DNA of 64,000 nt. Origin: Altibacter lentus (GTDB lineage: Bacteria > Bacteroidota > Bacteroidia > Flavobacteriales > Flavobacteriaceae). Positions 1 to 8,468 of the stretch are shown in pieces. Position numbers and translations under genes: made by a program. The DNA lies in contig NZ_KN050846.1 of assembly GCF_000746845.1 (NCBI RefSeq), positions 1,566,963 to 1,630,962 on the forward strand. Direction: 5' to 3'. How positions within the stretch are numbered: position 1 is the first letter of the stretch; each line of letters starts with the position of its first letter. The notes under the pieces are model-generated. The model did not search any database. It was not told the origin of the DNA and saw only the letters and a list, made by a program, of their open reading frames with translations.

Positions 1-946
1 ATCAGAAGAAGGAAATTTTAAAAAGATCGCTTTGGAAGCTGTCTCCTATGCGACAGGTATCGCAGAGATGATGGAAACCACTGTTACAGCTCTCGCTGTT
101 AATGGAGGAGATGCATCGCAATTAGGAACGTACGGAGCAGATAAAGTCCTGGAAGTTTCCAACGACAAATTATCGAAGTTTAATGCGGAAGCCTATGCCG
201 ATGTCATTGCGCAGGCTGCTAAAGCTGAGGATGCCAAAGTGGTGGTCTTAACCTCCAGCGCCAATGCTAAGTTCATGGCTCCTTTAATAGCTGTAAATCT
301 GGAAGCCGGCTACGTACCTAACGTGACCGAACTTCCCGCCGGCACTTCTCCTTTTAAGGTGAAACATAGTGTTTTCACCAACAAAGCGTTCGCCACTACC
401 GAGATCACTACCCATGTGAAAGTGATTGGATTGGCAAAGAATGCCTTCGGGTTAAAAGAAAAAAGCGCTGCTGCTACGTCTGAAGCATTTTCACCTCAAT
501 TGAGTGAGGATGATTTTTCAGTAAAGGTCGTTAGCGTTGATAAAGCTACCGACAAGGTGACCATTGCCGACGCAGAGATCGTGGTCTCGGGAGGTCGCGG
601 ATTAAAAGGTCCCGAAAATTGGGGTATGATCGAAGAACTCGCCGAAACCCTTGGTGCAGCTACCGCCTGTTCAAAACCTGTAAGTGATATGGGTTGGCGT
701 CCACACAGTGAACACGTGGGTCAAACCGGGAAACCGGTCGCATCAAACTTATATATTGCTATTGGTATTAGCGGTGCGATACAACATTTGGCGGGTATCA
801 ATTCCTCAAAAGTAAAGGTAGTGATCAATAACGATCCTGAAGCACCATTTTTCAAGGCAGCAGACTACGGGATCGTAGGTGATGCTTTTGAAGTGGTTCC
901 TCAACTCACCGAAAAATTAAAAGCCTTTAAGGCACAAAACGCATAA
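1..946 (+). CDS. etfA: Electron transfer flavoprotein, alpha subunit (5' partial)
   Basis: Alpha subunit of the heterodimeric FAD-containing electron transfer flavoprotein, which passes electrons from acyl-CoA dehydrogenases to the respiratory chain. The reading frame is open from base 2 and the first visible residues (SEEGNFKKIALEA) are typical of the family a few residues after its start, so only about 8-10 residues are lost upstream of the window. The C-terminal FAD-binding half is clear: VSGGRGLKG, SKPVSDMGWRP, GQTGKPV and GISGAIQH, ending with INNDPEAPFFKAADYGIVGD. The total of about 315 residues is normal. The beta subunit gene probably lies just outside the window. Identification rests on these motifs and is secure. 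Confidence 0.96.
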   Translation, partial: SEEGNFKKIALEAVSYATGIAEMMETTVTALAVNGGDASQLGTYGADKVLEVSNDKLSKFNAEAYADVIAQAAKAEDAKVVVLTSSANAKFMAPLIAVNLEAGYVPNVTELPAGTSPFKVKHSVFTNKAFATTEITTHVKVIGLAKNAFGLKEKSAAATSEAFSPQLSEDDFSVKVVSVDKATDKVTIADAEIVVSGGRGLKGPENWGMIEELAETLGAATACSKPVSDMGWRPHSEHVGQTGKPVASNLYIAIGISGAIQHLAGINSSKVKVVINNDPEAPFFKAADYGIVGDAFEVVPQLTEKLKAFKAQNA

Positions 947-970
947 TTTTTAGTATTTTGTGCCTTGAAA

Positions 971-1018
971 AAAGGGCTGTTTAGAGAAGGAAACGTCCTT
1001 GTTTAAACAGCTTTTTTG
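971..1018 (+). terminator. Intrinsic terminator after etfA
   Basis: An inverted repeat (GCTGTTTA at 976-983 and TAAACAGC at 1004-1011) with an inner AAGGA/TCCTT arm is followed by seven T residues. It lies 25 bases after the etfA stop and ends just before the next gene, so it most likely ends the etf transcript. Confidence 0.75.
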
Positions 1019-1028
1019 ATTCTGAAAT

Positions 1029-1661
1029 ATGAGCTTAGTTCGACTTAACATAAAAGGTATTTCATACAGTCAAACACAAAATGGGGCTTATGCCCTAATT
1101 TTGAGTGAGGTGGACGGGGACCGAAAATTACCTATTGTCATTGGCGCTTTTGAAGCTCAATCGATCGCAATTGCGCTGGAAAAAGAGATCAAGCCACCGC
1201 GCCCTTTAACACATGATCTTTTTAAGAATTTTTCAGATCGATTTGATATCGTGGTCAAGCAGGTCATCATCCACAAACTGGTTGATGGTGTCTTTTACTC
1301 CAGTATTATTTGTGAGCGAGATAAGATAGAAGAGATCATCGACGCGCGCACCAGCGACGCTATCGCATTGGCGCTTCGTTTCAACGCACCTATCTTCACC
1401 TATAAGAATATTTTAGACAAGGCAGGTATCTATTTAAAGACCACTCCCAAACGTAAAAAGGACGAGAGTGCTAAATCGGAAGAAGTTGTGATCGAAGAGT
1501 TGATCATGGGAGAAGATAAGGAGTCTGTGAAGGTCACGGGCGAGGATTACACCTCCTTCACTTCCAAAGAATTGAATCAAATGCTGGATGAGGCTGTCGC
1601 TAATGAGGATTATGAAAAAGCGGCCCGAATTCGGGATGAAATCTCCAAAAGGCAAAAATAG
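1029..1661 (+). CDS. Bifunctional nuclease family protein with C-terminal UVR motif
   Basis: A 210-residue protein of the bifunctional nuclease (BFN, formerly DUF151) family. Residues about 1-135 carry the family pattern, with LPIVIGAFEAQSIA and the ARTSDAIALALR stretch. Residues about 175-208 form a UVR (UvrB/UvrC-interaction) helix pair, with LNQMLDEAVANEDYEKAARIRDEI. Plant BFN proteins have RNase and DNase activity and the UVR motif suggests a contact with repair or Clp machinery, but the bacterial role is not established. It sits 3 bases before the nucleoside transporter gene and is probably cotranscribed with it. Confidence 0.9.
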   Translation: MSLVRLNIKGISYSQTQNGAYALILSEVDGDRKLPIVIGAFEAQSIAIALEKEIKPPRPLTHDLFKNFSDRFDIVVKQVIIHKLVDGVFYSSIICERDKIEEIIDARTSDAIALALRFNAPIFTYKNILDKAGIYLKTTPKRKKDESAKSEEVVIEELIMGEDKESVKVTGEDYTSFTSKELNQMLDEAVANEDYEKAARIRDEISKRQK

Positions 1662-1664
1662 CGT

Positions 1665-3395
1665 ATGCGCACTTACATACTCCTCGCAATGCTGCTCCTT
1701 CTGCAAGCAGTTGGCTTCGGACAAACACTTGAAAAAAAATGGAAGTTCTCTACCATCGAATCGCACGACGGTAAATCGCTTTTTACGATCAATGAGGCTT
1801 CAGATTTTTTTACACTGAAAGACGGAACTTTCGAATACCGGCTGGAAGCAAAGGATAACCTCAAAGCATCCGGGGATTATATCTTTCAGAATAATTTATT
1901 AGTCCTCTTCTACGATCAGCCAAACGATACCATACGTCGCTATCGGGTTTCAAAACTAACCGACTCCATGCTGGTGTTTTCAGAAAATAAAACGGTTTAT
2001 TCCTTTACCGCTCCTACCGAAACTGAGGTCACACAGGTTGTTTCCGAAGCGATCGAGGATGGCAGCATCGCCCTGGATCCCAATGTTGGCATGGGGGTTA
2101 GTACCAATAGTGTTCTGCGGGGAATTCTCGGGATGGTGTTTCTGCTTTTCATTTGTTTTTTATTGAGCAGTAACCGAAAAAAGATCGATTGGAAACTGGT
2201 GGCAACAGGACTGGGTCTGCAAGTACTCTTTGCTGTTTTAGTACTAAAGGTTTCTTTTGTTGCCTCATTTTTCGACTGGATATCGGACAAAGTCGTTACG
2301 TTTCTCAATTTTAGTGAAAAAGGAGCCGAATTCCTTTTTGGGGGCTTGGTGACAGACATGGATACCTTCGGCTATATCTTCGCATTTAAAGTGTTGCCCA
2401 CTATTGTATTTTTTTCGGCGTTTACCTCTCTACTTTACTATTTGGGCATCCTTCAGAAATTTGTAAAAGCATTTGCCTGGGTGATGAGCAAGACCATGCG
2501 CCTTTCGGGAGCAGAAAGTCTCGCGGCCGCAGCCAATATTTTTATAGGACAAACCGAAGCACCCTTAGTCGTGAAACCATATTTGGACCGTATGACCAAG
2601 TCTGAAATGCTCTGCCTTATGGTGGGTGGCATGGCGACCATAGCAGGAGGCGTATTGGCAGCATTTATCGCCTTTTTGGGCGGAGACAGCGATGCTGAAA
2701 AGATCATCTTTGCTAAGCATTTATTGACAGCCTCGATCATGTCGGCACCTGCTGCTATCATCATTGCAAAGATGTTATATCCTGAAACTGAAGAAGTGGA
2801 CCGCAAGCTGGATATTTCAAAAGATAAGATCGGTTCCAACGTGTTGGACGCCATATCGCGCGGCACGACCGAAGGTTTGAAACTGGCGGTAAATGTAGGT
2901 GCGATGCTTTTGGTTTTCACGGCTGTGATTGCGGTGTTCAACTGGATCACCGTCGACTGGATTGGCGGCCCTACAGGCCTAAACGATAAGATCGCAGCCA
3001 GTACGGGAGGGCGTTATGACGGATTTTCAATGCAGTATATTTTAGGGAATGTGTTTGCGCCGGTGGCCTGGATCATAGGGGTTCCCGCAGAAGATATTCG
3101 TGTAGTAGGGCAATTACTTGGAGAGAAGACCATCTTGAACGAATTCTTCGCGTATGCGTCGTTGAGCGAGCTCAAGCAAGCCGGAGCTATCGTTAACTAT
3201 CGCTCCATCGTTATTGCCACCTACGCGTTATGTGGCTTTGCGAACTTTGCCTCCATCGGAATACAAATTGGGGGAATTGGCGTACTGGCTCCAAGTCAAC
3301 GCACGACCCTGGCCCGATTTGGGATTAAAGCGCTCATTGGAGGTACAGTGGCGGCCTTGTTAACAGCCACTATCGCCGGAATGCTAATAGGCTAA
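1665..3395 (+). CDS. NupC-type concentrative nucleoside transporter with lipocalin-like N-terminal extension
   Basis: A 576-residue inner-membrane protein. Residues about 150-576 match the concentrative nucleoside transporter (CNT) family: an N-terminal NupC-like block, a central gate with FIGQTEAPLVVKPYL, the GGMATIAGGVLAAF segment, and a final nucleoside-binding block (EFFAYASLSEL, YALCGFANFASIGIQIGG). It should import nucleosides with Na+ or H+. Residues 1-20 look like a signal peptide and residues about 22-115 form an extra domain with the pattern of small lipocalin-like proteins (DGKSLF, DGTFEYRL, ASGDYIF, YDQPNDTIRRY, LTDSMLVFSEN). Typical CNT proteins of about 400 residues lack this domain, which should lie in the periplasm. 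The start directly after the upstream stop is the natural one. Confidence 0.92.
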   Translation: MRTYILLAMLLLLQAVGFGQTLEKKWKFSTIESHDGKSLFTINEASDFFTLKDGTFEYRLEAKDNLKASGDYIFQNNLLVLFYDQPNDTIRRYRVSKLTDSMLVFSENKTVYSFTAPTETEVTQVVSEAIEDGSIALDPNVGMGVSTNSVLRGILGMVFLLFICFLLSSNRKKIDWKLVATGLGLQVLFAVLVLKVSFVASFFDWISDKVVTFLNFSEKGAEFLFGGLVTDMDTFGYIFAFKVLPTIVFFSAFTSLLYYLGILQKFVKAFAWVMSKTMRLSGAESLAAAANIFIGQTEAPLVVKPYLDRMTKSEMLCLMVGGMATIAGGVLAAFIAFLGGDSDAEKIIFAKHLLTASIMSAPAAIIIAKMLYPETEEVDRKLDISKDKIGSNVLDAISRGTTEGLKLAVNVGAMLLVFTAVIAVFNWITVDWIGGPTGLNDKIAASTGGRYDGFSMQYILGNVFAPVAWIIGVPAEDIRVVGQLLGEKTILNEFFAYASLSELKQAGAIVNYRSIVIATYALCGFANFASIGIQIGGIGVLAPSQRTTLARFGIKALIGGTVAALLTATIAGMLIG

Positions 3396-3756
3396 CTTTT
3401 TTTACTACGGTTTCGCCCCAGCGAACGGCATCTTCTAAGGAATGGAAGAAGGTAAAAGCACCATCATATAAAGATTGTTCTGCCACGGCCTCTTCTCGAA
3501 CATCATCAGACATTGAAACAATTGCTAAGACGACGACTGATTTTGAAACGTATGTAGTGTACACCTCCGTATTGATCTTTTTGGTGATGGCACGATTAGA
3601 GATCACCACAAATTTACGATTACGGTAATGTAAATCTACCACCTTGGTAAACGCTAAGGCTTTAGGAAGATCATACCTTTGGCCTGTAAAATGGAATATG
3701 GCGTGCATAGGAAAACACTCCAAGGGTGCGGTACTTAATTGATATTGCGCTTCCAC
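3370..3756 (-). CDS. Conserved hypothetical protein, possibly STAS/SpoIIAA-like
   Basis: A 128-residue soluble protein of unknown function that begins with GTG; the first internal ATG would remove 16 residues. The layout of an N-terminal strand pair, then residues about 36-60 reading KVVDLHYRNRKFVVISNRA, and a later helix (HSLEDAVRWGETVV) resembles small flavobacterial proteins with a STAS-like fold, but no signature motif proves this. Its last 26 bases overlap the 3' end of the convergent nucleoside transporter gene, so the two transcripts are complementary at their ends. It stands alone on this strand. The continuous frame, length and composition favour a real gene. Confidence 0.6.
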   Translation of the reverse strand: MEAQYQLSTAPLECFPMHAIFHFTGQRYDLPKALAFTKVVDLHYRNRKFVVISNRAITKKINTEVYTTYVSKSVVVLAIVSMSDDVREEAVAEQSLYDGAFTFFHSLEDAVRWGETVVKKVSLLAFRR

Positions 3757-3908
3757 CTTAAGGTCTTTTTTTATTCAAATTTGAATGTTTTTAGTTTTTG
3801 TCTAACAAGGTTTTAGAGAATTGGTTAATAACTCATCAATAAATCCGTTCTAAATTCGTTTTCAAAAAGATGTCAATTGGTTATTTTTAAACCCCAACAA
3901 TTTTCAAA

Positions 3909-4733
3909 ATGAAGCAATACCACGACCTTTTAAAGCATGTCCTTGAACATGGAAATTTTAAAGAAGACCGCACGGGAACCGGGACCAAAAGTGTGTTTGG
4001 CTATCAAATGCGTTTCGATCTTAGCGAAGGATTCCCAATGGTTACAACCAAAAAACTTCATTTAAAATCAATTGTCTACGAATTATTGTGGTTTCTTAAT
4101 GGAGATACCAATATCAAATATCTTCAGGAGAATGGCGTTCGAATCTGGAATGAATGGGCCGATGAGCAAGGGGATCTGGGCCCTGTTTATGGTCATCAAT
4201 GGCGGAACTGGAACAGCGAAGAGATCGACCAGATTAAAGAAATCATCGAAACTTTGAAAAAAAACCCCGATAGCCGACGCATGTTGGTAAGTGCGTGGAA
4301 TCCCAGTGTGCTGCCCGATACATCCAAGCCGTTTAGTGAGAATGTAGCCAACGGAAAAGCCGCCCTCCCGCCCTGTCACGCGTTTTTCCAATTCTACGTT
4401 GCCAACGGGAAATTATCCTGTCAGCTCTATCAACGAAGTGCCGATATCTTTTTGGGTGTACCTTTCAATATTGCTTCCTATGCACTCCTTACGATGATGG
4501 TCGCTCAGGTGTGTGGCTACGAAGCAGGCGATTTTGTGCACACCTTTGGAGATGCACATATTTATAGTAATCACATGGAACAAGTTGAGCTTCAATTATC
4601 ACGTGAACCAAGACCATTGCCAAAAATGTTGCTAAATCCGGATGTAAAAGATATATTTGACTTCAAATTTGAGGACTTTACACTCTTAGATTACAATCCG
4701 CACCCTCATATTAAAGGCGCGGTTGCTATTTAG
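3909..4733 (+). CDS. thyA: Thymidylate synthase
   Basis: Methylates dUMP to dTMP with 5,10-methylenetetrahydrofolate, releasing dihydrofolate. The 274-residue length is typical of the ThyA family. Visible motifs are the phosphate-binding EDRTGTGT (19-26), the VYGHQWRNW stretch (93-101), the catalytic cysteine Cys156 in [32 protein letters not shown], and the C-terminal [10 protein letters not shown]. Dihydrofolate reductase (at 10.3 kb), needed to recycle the folate product, is in the same window, as is the folK-deoxynucleoside kinase fusion at 26 kb. About 150 bases upstream are free of genes; no clear -33/-7 pair was found there. Confidence 0.98.
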   Translation: MKQYHDLLKHVLEHGNFKEDRTGTGTKSVFGYQMRFDLSEGFPMVTTKKLHLKSIVYELLWFLNGDTNIKYLQENGVRIWNEWADEQGDLGPVYGHQWRNWNSEEIDQIKEIIETLKKNPDSRRMLVSAWNPSVLPDTSKPFSENVANGKAALPPCHAFFQFYVANGKLSCQLYQRSADIFLGVPFNIASYALLTMMVAQVCGYEAGDFVHTFGDAHIYSNHMEQVELQLSREPRPLPKMLLNPDVKDIFDFKFEDFTLLDYNPHPHIKGAVAI

Positions 4734-4761
4734 TCCTCTGAACTTAAAATAAAAATCCTAC

Positions 4762-5196
4762 ATGAAAAAAGTATTATTGATTATTTGCATCGTATTTTCC
4801 ACCACGCTCTTTGCCCAAGAAGAATGGGGAAACATTCAAAAGAATACGGTAACCCTAAGTGAGATACCACCTATATGGCCCGGCTGCGAAAGTGGCAGTG
4901 TCACTGTCCGCAAGAATTGTTTCAATCAGAAATTGGCACAGCATATTTCAAAGAACTTCAAATACCCTGCAGAAGAGTACAAGAACAATGTGGAGGGTAA
5001 GGTGATCGTAGAATTCATCGTCAATGAAAAAGGGATCGTCGAGGTTAAAAATGTAAGTGGAGGAACGCCCGCTTTACAGGCGGAGGCCAAAAGAAATATT
5101 CTAGCGATTCCCAAAATGACGAAACCCGGAATGATGGGCGGCAAACCTCGGGCTATTAAATATACAGTGCCATTCACATTTAAAACAGGAAAATAA
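4762..5196 (+). CDS. Secreted TonB C-terminal domain protein
   Basis: A 144-residue protein with a signal peptide (residues 1-18, ending FAQ). Residues about 55-144 match the TonB C-terminal domain (VEGKVIVEFIVNEKGIV, ALQAEAKRNILAIPKM, YTVPFTFK). It has no transmembrane anchor and no proline-rich stalk, so it is not a classical energy transducer; it is one of the free periplasmic TonB-fold proteins common in flavobacteria. The IPPIWPGCESG segment before the domain, with a second cysteine in RKNCFNQ, is a recurring feature of this subgroup and could form a disulfide. It lies 28 bases after thyA and 2 bases before a related gene. Confidence 0.8.
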   Translation: MKKVLLIICIVFSTTLFAQEEWGNIQKNTVTLSEIPPIWPGCESGSVTVRKNCFNQKLAQHISKNFKYPAEEYKNNVEGKVIVEFIVNEKGIVEVKNVSGGTPALQAEAKRNILAIPKMTKPGMMGGKPRAIKYTVPFTFKTGK

Positions 5197-5198
5197 GA

Positions 5199-5693
5199 AT
5201 GATAAAGCGCTTGCTATTAAGTGTCTTTCTTTTGGGCTCATGCCTTTCGTTTGGACAAAATGAAGACACTTCCAACGAGAATGTTGGATTTGCAATTATT
5301 GAAAATGTTCCGGTCTATCCGGGCTGTACCGGCTCAGATAACATAGCGCTAAAGCATTGTATGTCTGAAAAGATTTCTGCACACGTAATGCAAAATTTCA
5401 ACAAGTCGCTGGCAGAAGCGTTGGACCTCCCGGCCGGGAAACAGCGAATTTTTGTACAATTCACGATAAATAAAACAGGTAACGTGGTAAATATTCGTGC
5501 ACGGGCGCCTCATTCCATCTTAGAGCTGGAAGCGGTTCGGGTGATGGAATTACTTCCACAGATGAAACCCGGAATGCAAAAAGGCGAGACCGTAAATGTA
5601 CTCTATTCTCTGCCTATTGTATTTGAAGTGGAAGAATCTAAAAAAGAAAAGCGGGAGCGATTAAAGCGTGAGCGCGCCAGCAAAGGGAATTAG
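5199..5693 (+). CDS. Secreted TonB-like protein, paralogue of the upstream gene
   Basis: A 164-residue protein with a signal peptide (1-19). It shares the layout of the preceding gene: VPVYPGCTG with a second cysteine in KHCMSEK, then a TonB-C-like domain (QRIFVQFTINKTGNVVNI, LEAVRVMELLPQMKPGM, YSLPIVFEV). The last 20 residues are a highly charged Lys/Arg/Glu tail. Only two bases separate it from the upstream gene, so the two are cotranscribed and probably arose by duplication. It lacks the membrane anchor of TonB. The exact function is unknown. Confidence 0.72.
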   Translation: MIKRLLLSVFLLGSCLSFGQNEDTSNENVGFAIIENVPVYPGCTGSDNIALKHCMSEKISAHVMQNFNKSLAEALDLPAGKQRIFVQFTINKTGNVVNIRARAPHSILELEAVRVMELLPQMKPGMQKGETVNVLYSLPIVFEVEESKKEKRERLKRERASKGN

Positions 5694-5732
5694 CTTTAAC
5701 ATTCTCTAAACATCTTTACATTTTAGTTTTAA

Positions 5733-5770
5733 TATCTTTAAGGAGTGGGTAAGAACCAACTCCTTTTTTT
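5733..5770 (+). promoter_or_regulatory. Hairpin with T-run touching the egtB start, preceded by a -7-like box
   Basis: TATCTTTA (5733-5740, one base off TAnnTTTG) directly abuts a hairpin: AGGAGTGGGT (5741-5750), loop AAGA, ACCAACTCCT (5755-5764), then a T-run to 5770. The egtB ATG follows at 5771. The hairpin looks like the intrinsic terminator of the TonB-like pair. If the -7 box is used, egtB transcripts would begin inside the hairpin and escape it; if not, the hairpin would sit in the egtB leader. Confidence 0.5.
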
Positions 5771-6934
5771 ATGATTGAAACTGAAAATCTGGTTTCCCTT
5801 TTCTTGGAAACCCGGAAACATACCGAAGCAATTTGCAAACCGCTTGAGATCGAGGATTATGTGGTCCAACCCATTGTGGATGTATCCCCGCCCAAATGGC
5901 ATTTGGGACATACCACTTGGTTCTTTGAAGAATTTATTCTGAAGCCTCACAAACCCGGCTACACCTTGTTCCATGAAGATTTTGCCTTTGTTTTCAACAG
6001 TTATTACGAGTCGGTAGGCAAGCGGGTGGTACGAAGTGATCGCGGCAATCTTTCCCGTCCCGGCGTAGCAAAGGTATACGATTACAGACACTATGTGACC
6101 GCCGAGCTTGAGGCTTTTTTGAAGACGGAAAAAGCTTCAGAACTTACAGAGGTCCTTCTTATTGGGATCCATCATGAAAAGCAACATCAAGAGTTGTTGA
6201 TGACGGATATTAAATATATTCTAGGTCACAATCCGTTGCTGCCTCCCTATTCCAGTTCATTTTCAGAAAATCCTATTGAGAAGGCTCCCGCCGCATGGAT
6301 CTCTATGGAAGAAGGTATCTATGAAATTGGCCATGATACTGCCAACGAATTTTGCTATGACAATGAGCTGGGAGTACACAAAGTATATTTGCAGCCCTAT
6401 TCCATCTCAAGTAAACTTGTCACCAACAAAGATTATATTGATTTTATCGCTTCGGAGGGGTATAAAGACCCCCTTTTATGGCATGCGGAAGCCTGGGACT
6501 GGCTTCAGCAAGAAAAGATAACGCAGCCTATGTATTGGCATTCTATTGACGGGGAATGGTGTCAATACACACTAAAAGGCCTTCAGAAGCTAGAAAAAGA
6601 GGCGCCAATAACGCATATTTCCTACTTTGAAGCATTCGCTTATGCGCAGTGGAAAGGATGCAGACTTCCAACCGAATTTGAATGGGAAGCCGCCCAACAT
6701 AATTTTAACTGGGGAAGCCGTTGGGAATGGACCGAAAGCGCCTATTTACCGTACCCCGGATATACTAAAGCTCCCGGAGCCATTGGCGAGTACAACGGAA
6801 AGTTTATGGTCAATCAAAAAGTATTACGCGGCGGATCTGTAGCGACGCCTAAAAAGCATACCAGACCTACGTACCGCAATTTTTTTCAAACGAATTTACG
6901 CTGGCAATTTACCGGAATACGGCTGGCCAAATAA
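5771..6934 (+). CDS. egtB: Ergothioneine biosynthesis sulfoxide synthase
   Basis: Non-haem iron enzyme that joins hercynine (trimethyl-histidine) to a thiol with O2 to give a hercynyl sulfoxide. The N-terminal DinB-like domain carries the expected iron ligands: His47 in WHLGHTTW and His135/His139 in HHEKQHQE; a conserved RGNLSRP lies at 91-97. The C-terminal half is the formylglycine-generating-enzyme fold (CRLPTEFEWEAA, SRWEWTES, VLRGGS, RPTYRNFF, RWQFTGIRLA). At 387 residues it is slightly shorter than mycobacterial EgtB. No egtA or egtC is present, so it may use cysteine rather than gamma-glutamylcysteine; this is inference. It is the first gene of an operon with egtD. Confidence 0.93.
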   Translation: MIETENLVSLFLETRKHTEAICKPLEIEDYVVQPIVDVSPPKWHLGHTTWFFEEFILKPHKPGYTLFHEDFAFVFNSYYESVGKRVVRSDRGNLSRPGVAKVYDYRHYVTAELEAFLKTEKASELTEVLLIGIHHEKQHQELLMTDIKYILGHNPLLPPYSSSFSENPIEKAPAAWISMEEGIYEIGHDTANEFCYDNELGVHKVYLQPYSISSKLVTNKDYIDFIASEGYKDPLLWHAEAWDWLQQEKITQPMYWHSIDGEWCQYTLKGLQKLEKEAPITHISYFEAFAYAQWKGCRLPTEFEWEAAQHNFNWGSRWEWTESAYLPYPGYTKAPGAIGEYNGKFMVNQKVLRGGSVATPKKHTRPTYRNFFQTNLRWQFTGIRLAK

Positions 6935-6950
6935 TCACCACTTTTGTTAT

Positions 6951-7937
6951 ATGATATTATCCAGCGCCACCCAACTAGATACACCCTTTAAGAAAGATGT
7001 GTTCGAAGGACTCACCAGCGAACCTAAATATTTGTATTCAAAATACATTTACGATCAGGCCGGCGATAAGCTCTTTCAGGATATCATGGCGTTACCGGAA
7101 TATTATCTCACAAATTGCGAACTGGAGATCTTAACGCTACACACAAAAGCTATTGCCAATTTGTTTAAAGGGGATGCAAACGGTTTCGATCTTATTGAAT
7201 TAGGTGCCGGAGACGGAAAGAAAACCAAGGTATTGTTACATCATCTTTCAAAAAACCAGATCGAATTTACGTACAAACCCATTGACATCAGTGAGAATGC
7301 TATAGACGGCCTCACCCGTACCTTAGCCAAAGAAATTCCGGAGGTAAATGTAGATGGAGAGACCGGCGAGTATTTTGAAGTACTCGAACGATTGCAAAAT
7401 TTTAAGTCCCGCAAAAAGGTGATCATGGTTTTAGGTTCGAATATTGGAAACTTATTACACCCAAGAGCCATCCAGTTTCTAACTAAATTAGGGGAAACGA
7501 TGTCCCGCGACGACATTTTATTCATGGGTTTCGATCAAAAAAAAGATCCACAAACCATCTTGGATGCTTATAACGACCCAACCGGGGTTACTGCTGCGTT
7601 TAATAAAAATCTCCTGGTTCGAATCAACAGAGAACTGGAAGGCAACTTTGACATTTCGAAGTTCAAGCACTGGGAAGTATATGATCCTGAAACCGGTACA
7701 GCAAAGAGCTATCTGGTTGCCACCGAGGCACAACGTGTTCGATTGGAAACCCTAGATCTCGATATTAGTTTTGATGCTTGGGAGACTATTCATACAGAAA
7801 TTTCCCAAAAATATACCGATAAAATCGTAGCTTGGTTGGCAGAAGCATCCGGATTGAGGATCGAAACCTCTTTTACAGACAGCCACAATTATTATAAGAA
7901 CTATGCCTTCAAAAAAATGAAGGACCCTAAAGCATAA
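6951..7937 (+). CDS. egtD: L-histidine N-alpha-methyltransferase
   Basis: Transfers three methyl groups from S-adenosylmethionine to the alpha-amino group of histidine, giving hercynine, the substrate of EgtB. At 328 residues it is close to the usual 320. The SAM-binding motif I is ELGAGDG at residues 83-89. Further family segments are EYYLTNCELEIL near residue 50, the GSNIGNL region, and DPTGVTAAFNKNLLVRINREL. It starts 16 bases after egtB and ends 6 bases before the DUF3124 gene, so it is translated from the same message. Together with EgtB it gives the two core steps of ergothioneine synthesis. Confidence 0.94.
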   Translation: MILSSATQLDTPFKKDVFEGLTSEPKYLYSKYIYDQAGDKLFQDIMALPEYYLTNCELEILTLHTKAIANLFKGDANGFDLIELGAGDGKKTKVLLHHLSKNQIEFTYKPIDISENAIDGLTRTLAKEIPEVNVDGETGEYFEVLERLQNFKSRKKVIMVLGSNIGNLLHPRAIQFLTKLGETMSRDDILFMGFDQKKDPQTILDAYNDPTGVTAAFNKNLLVRINRELEGNFDISKFKHWEVYDPETGTAKSYLVATEAQRVRLETLDLDISFDAWETIHTEISQKYTDKIVAWLAEASGLRIETSFTDSHNYYKNYAFKKMKDPKA

Positions 7938-7943
7938 TTAATT

Positions 7944-8459
7944 ATGAAGTATCATCTCCTTGTATTATTACTTCTTGCCGCGGTAGGATGTGAGAGTCCG
8001 TTAAAGGAAGAAGTCTCCAATCCCCCAAAGAACAATTGGTCAGAGCGCAAGGCAACCAAACTGGTAGCTGACAGCCTTTTGGAGAAAGGAAGTACCTATC
8101 TTCCGGTTTATTCGGAGATCTATCAACGCAATGAAAATTTTACTTTCGACCTTACGGCTACAGTTAGCATTCGCAATATTAGTCTAATCGATACCGTCTA
8201 TCTTTATAAAGCCGATTACTTTAACACCCACGGAGAGCGAATACGCACTTATTTGGAGTTTCCTGTGATCGTCAAGCCAATGGAGACCATCGAGATCGTT
8301 GTCAATGAAGACGACAAGGCCGGAGGCAGCGGGGCAAATTTTGTATTTGAGTGGGCCGTGCGAAAGCAAAGACTGGCACCTTTCTTTGAAGCCGTGATGA
8401 TCTCAACGCGCGGACAACAAGGAATTTCCTTTACCACACAAGGCATTCGGAAAAAATAA
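7944..8459 (+). CDS. DUF3124 domain lipoprotein
   Basis: A 171-residue lipoprotein. The signal peptide ends in a lipobox, AAVGC (Cys16). Residues about 50-160 match DUF3124: TYLPVYSEIY, then TVSIRNISLIDTVYL, YFNTHGERIRTYL, ETIEIVVNEDD and GGSGANFVFEW. The fold is probably all-beta; the function is unknown. It lies 6 bases after egtD and 9 bases before the DUF427 gene, so it belongs to the ergothioneine operon. Whether it has a role in thiol metabolism at the envelope is open. Confidence 0.85.
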   Translation: MKYHLLVLLLLAAVGCESPLKEEVSNPPKNNWSERKATKLVADSLLEKGSTYLPVYSEIYQRNENFTFDLTATVSIRNISLIDTVYLYKADYFNTHGERIRTYLEFPVIVKPMETIEIVVNEDDKAGGSGANFVFEWAVRKQRLAPFFEAVMISTRGQQGISFTTQGIRKK

Positions 8460-8468
8460 TACTCGACA

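Noticed and set aside
1434-2950. Minus-strand frames opposite the bifunctional nuclease and nucleoside transporter genes.
   Set aside because: Compositionally atypical shadows of membrane-protein coding sequence with no support of their own.
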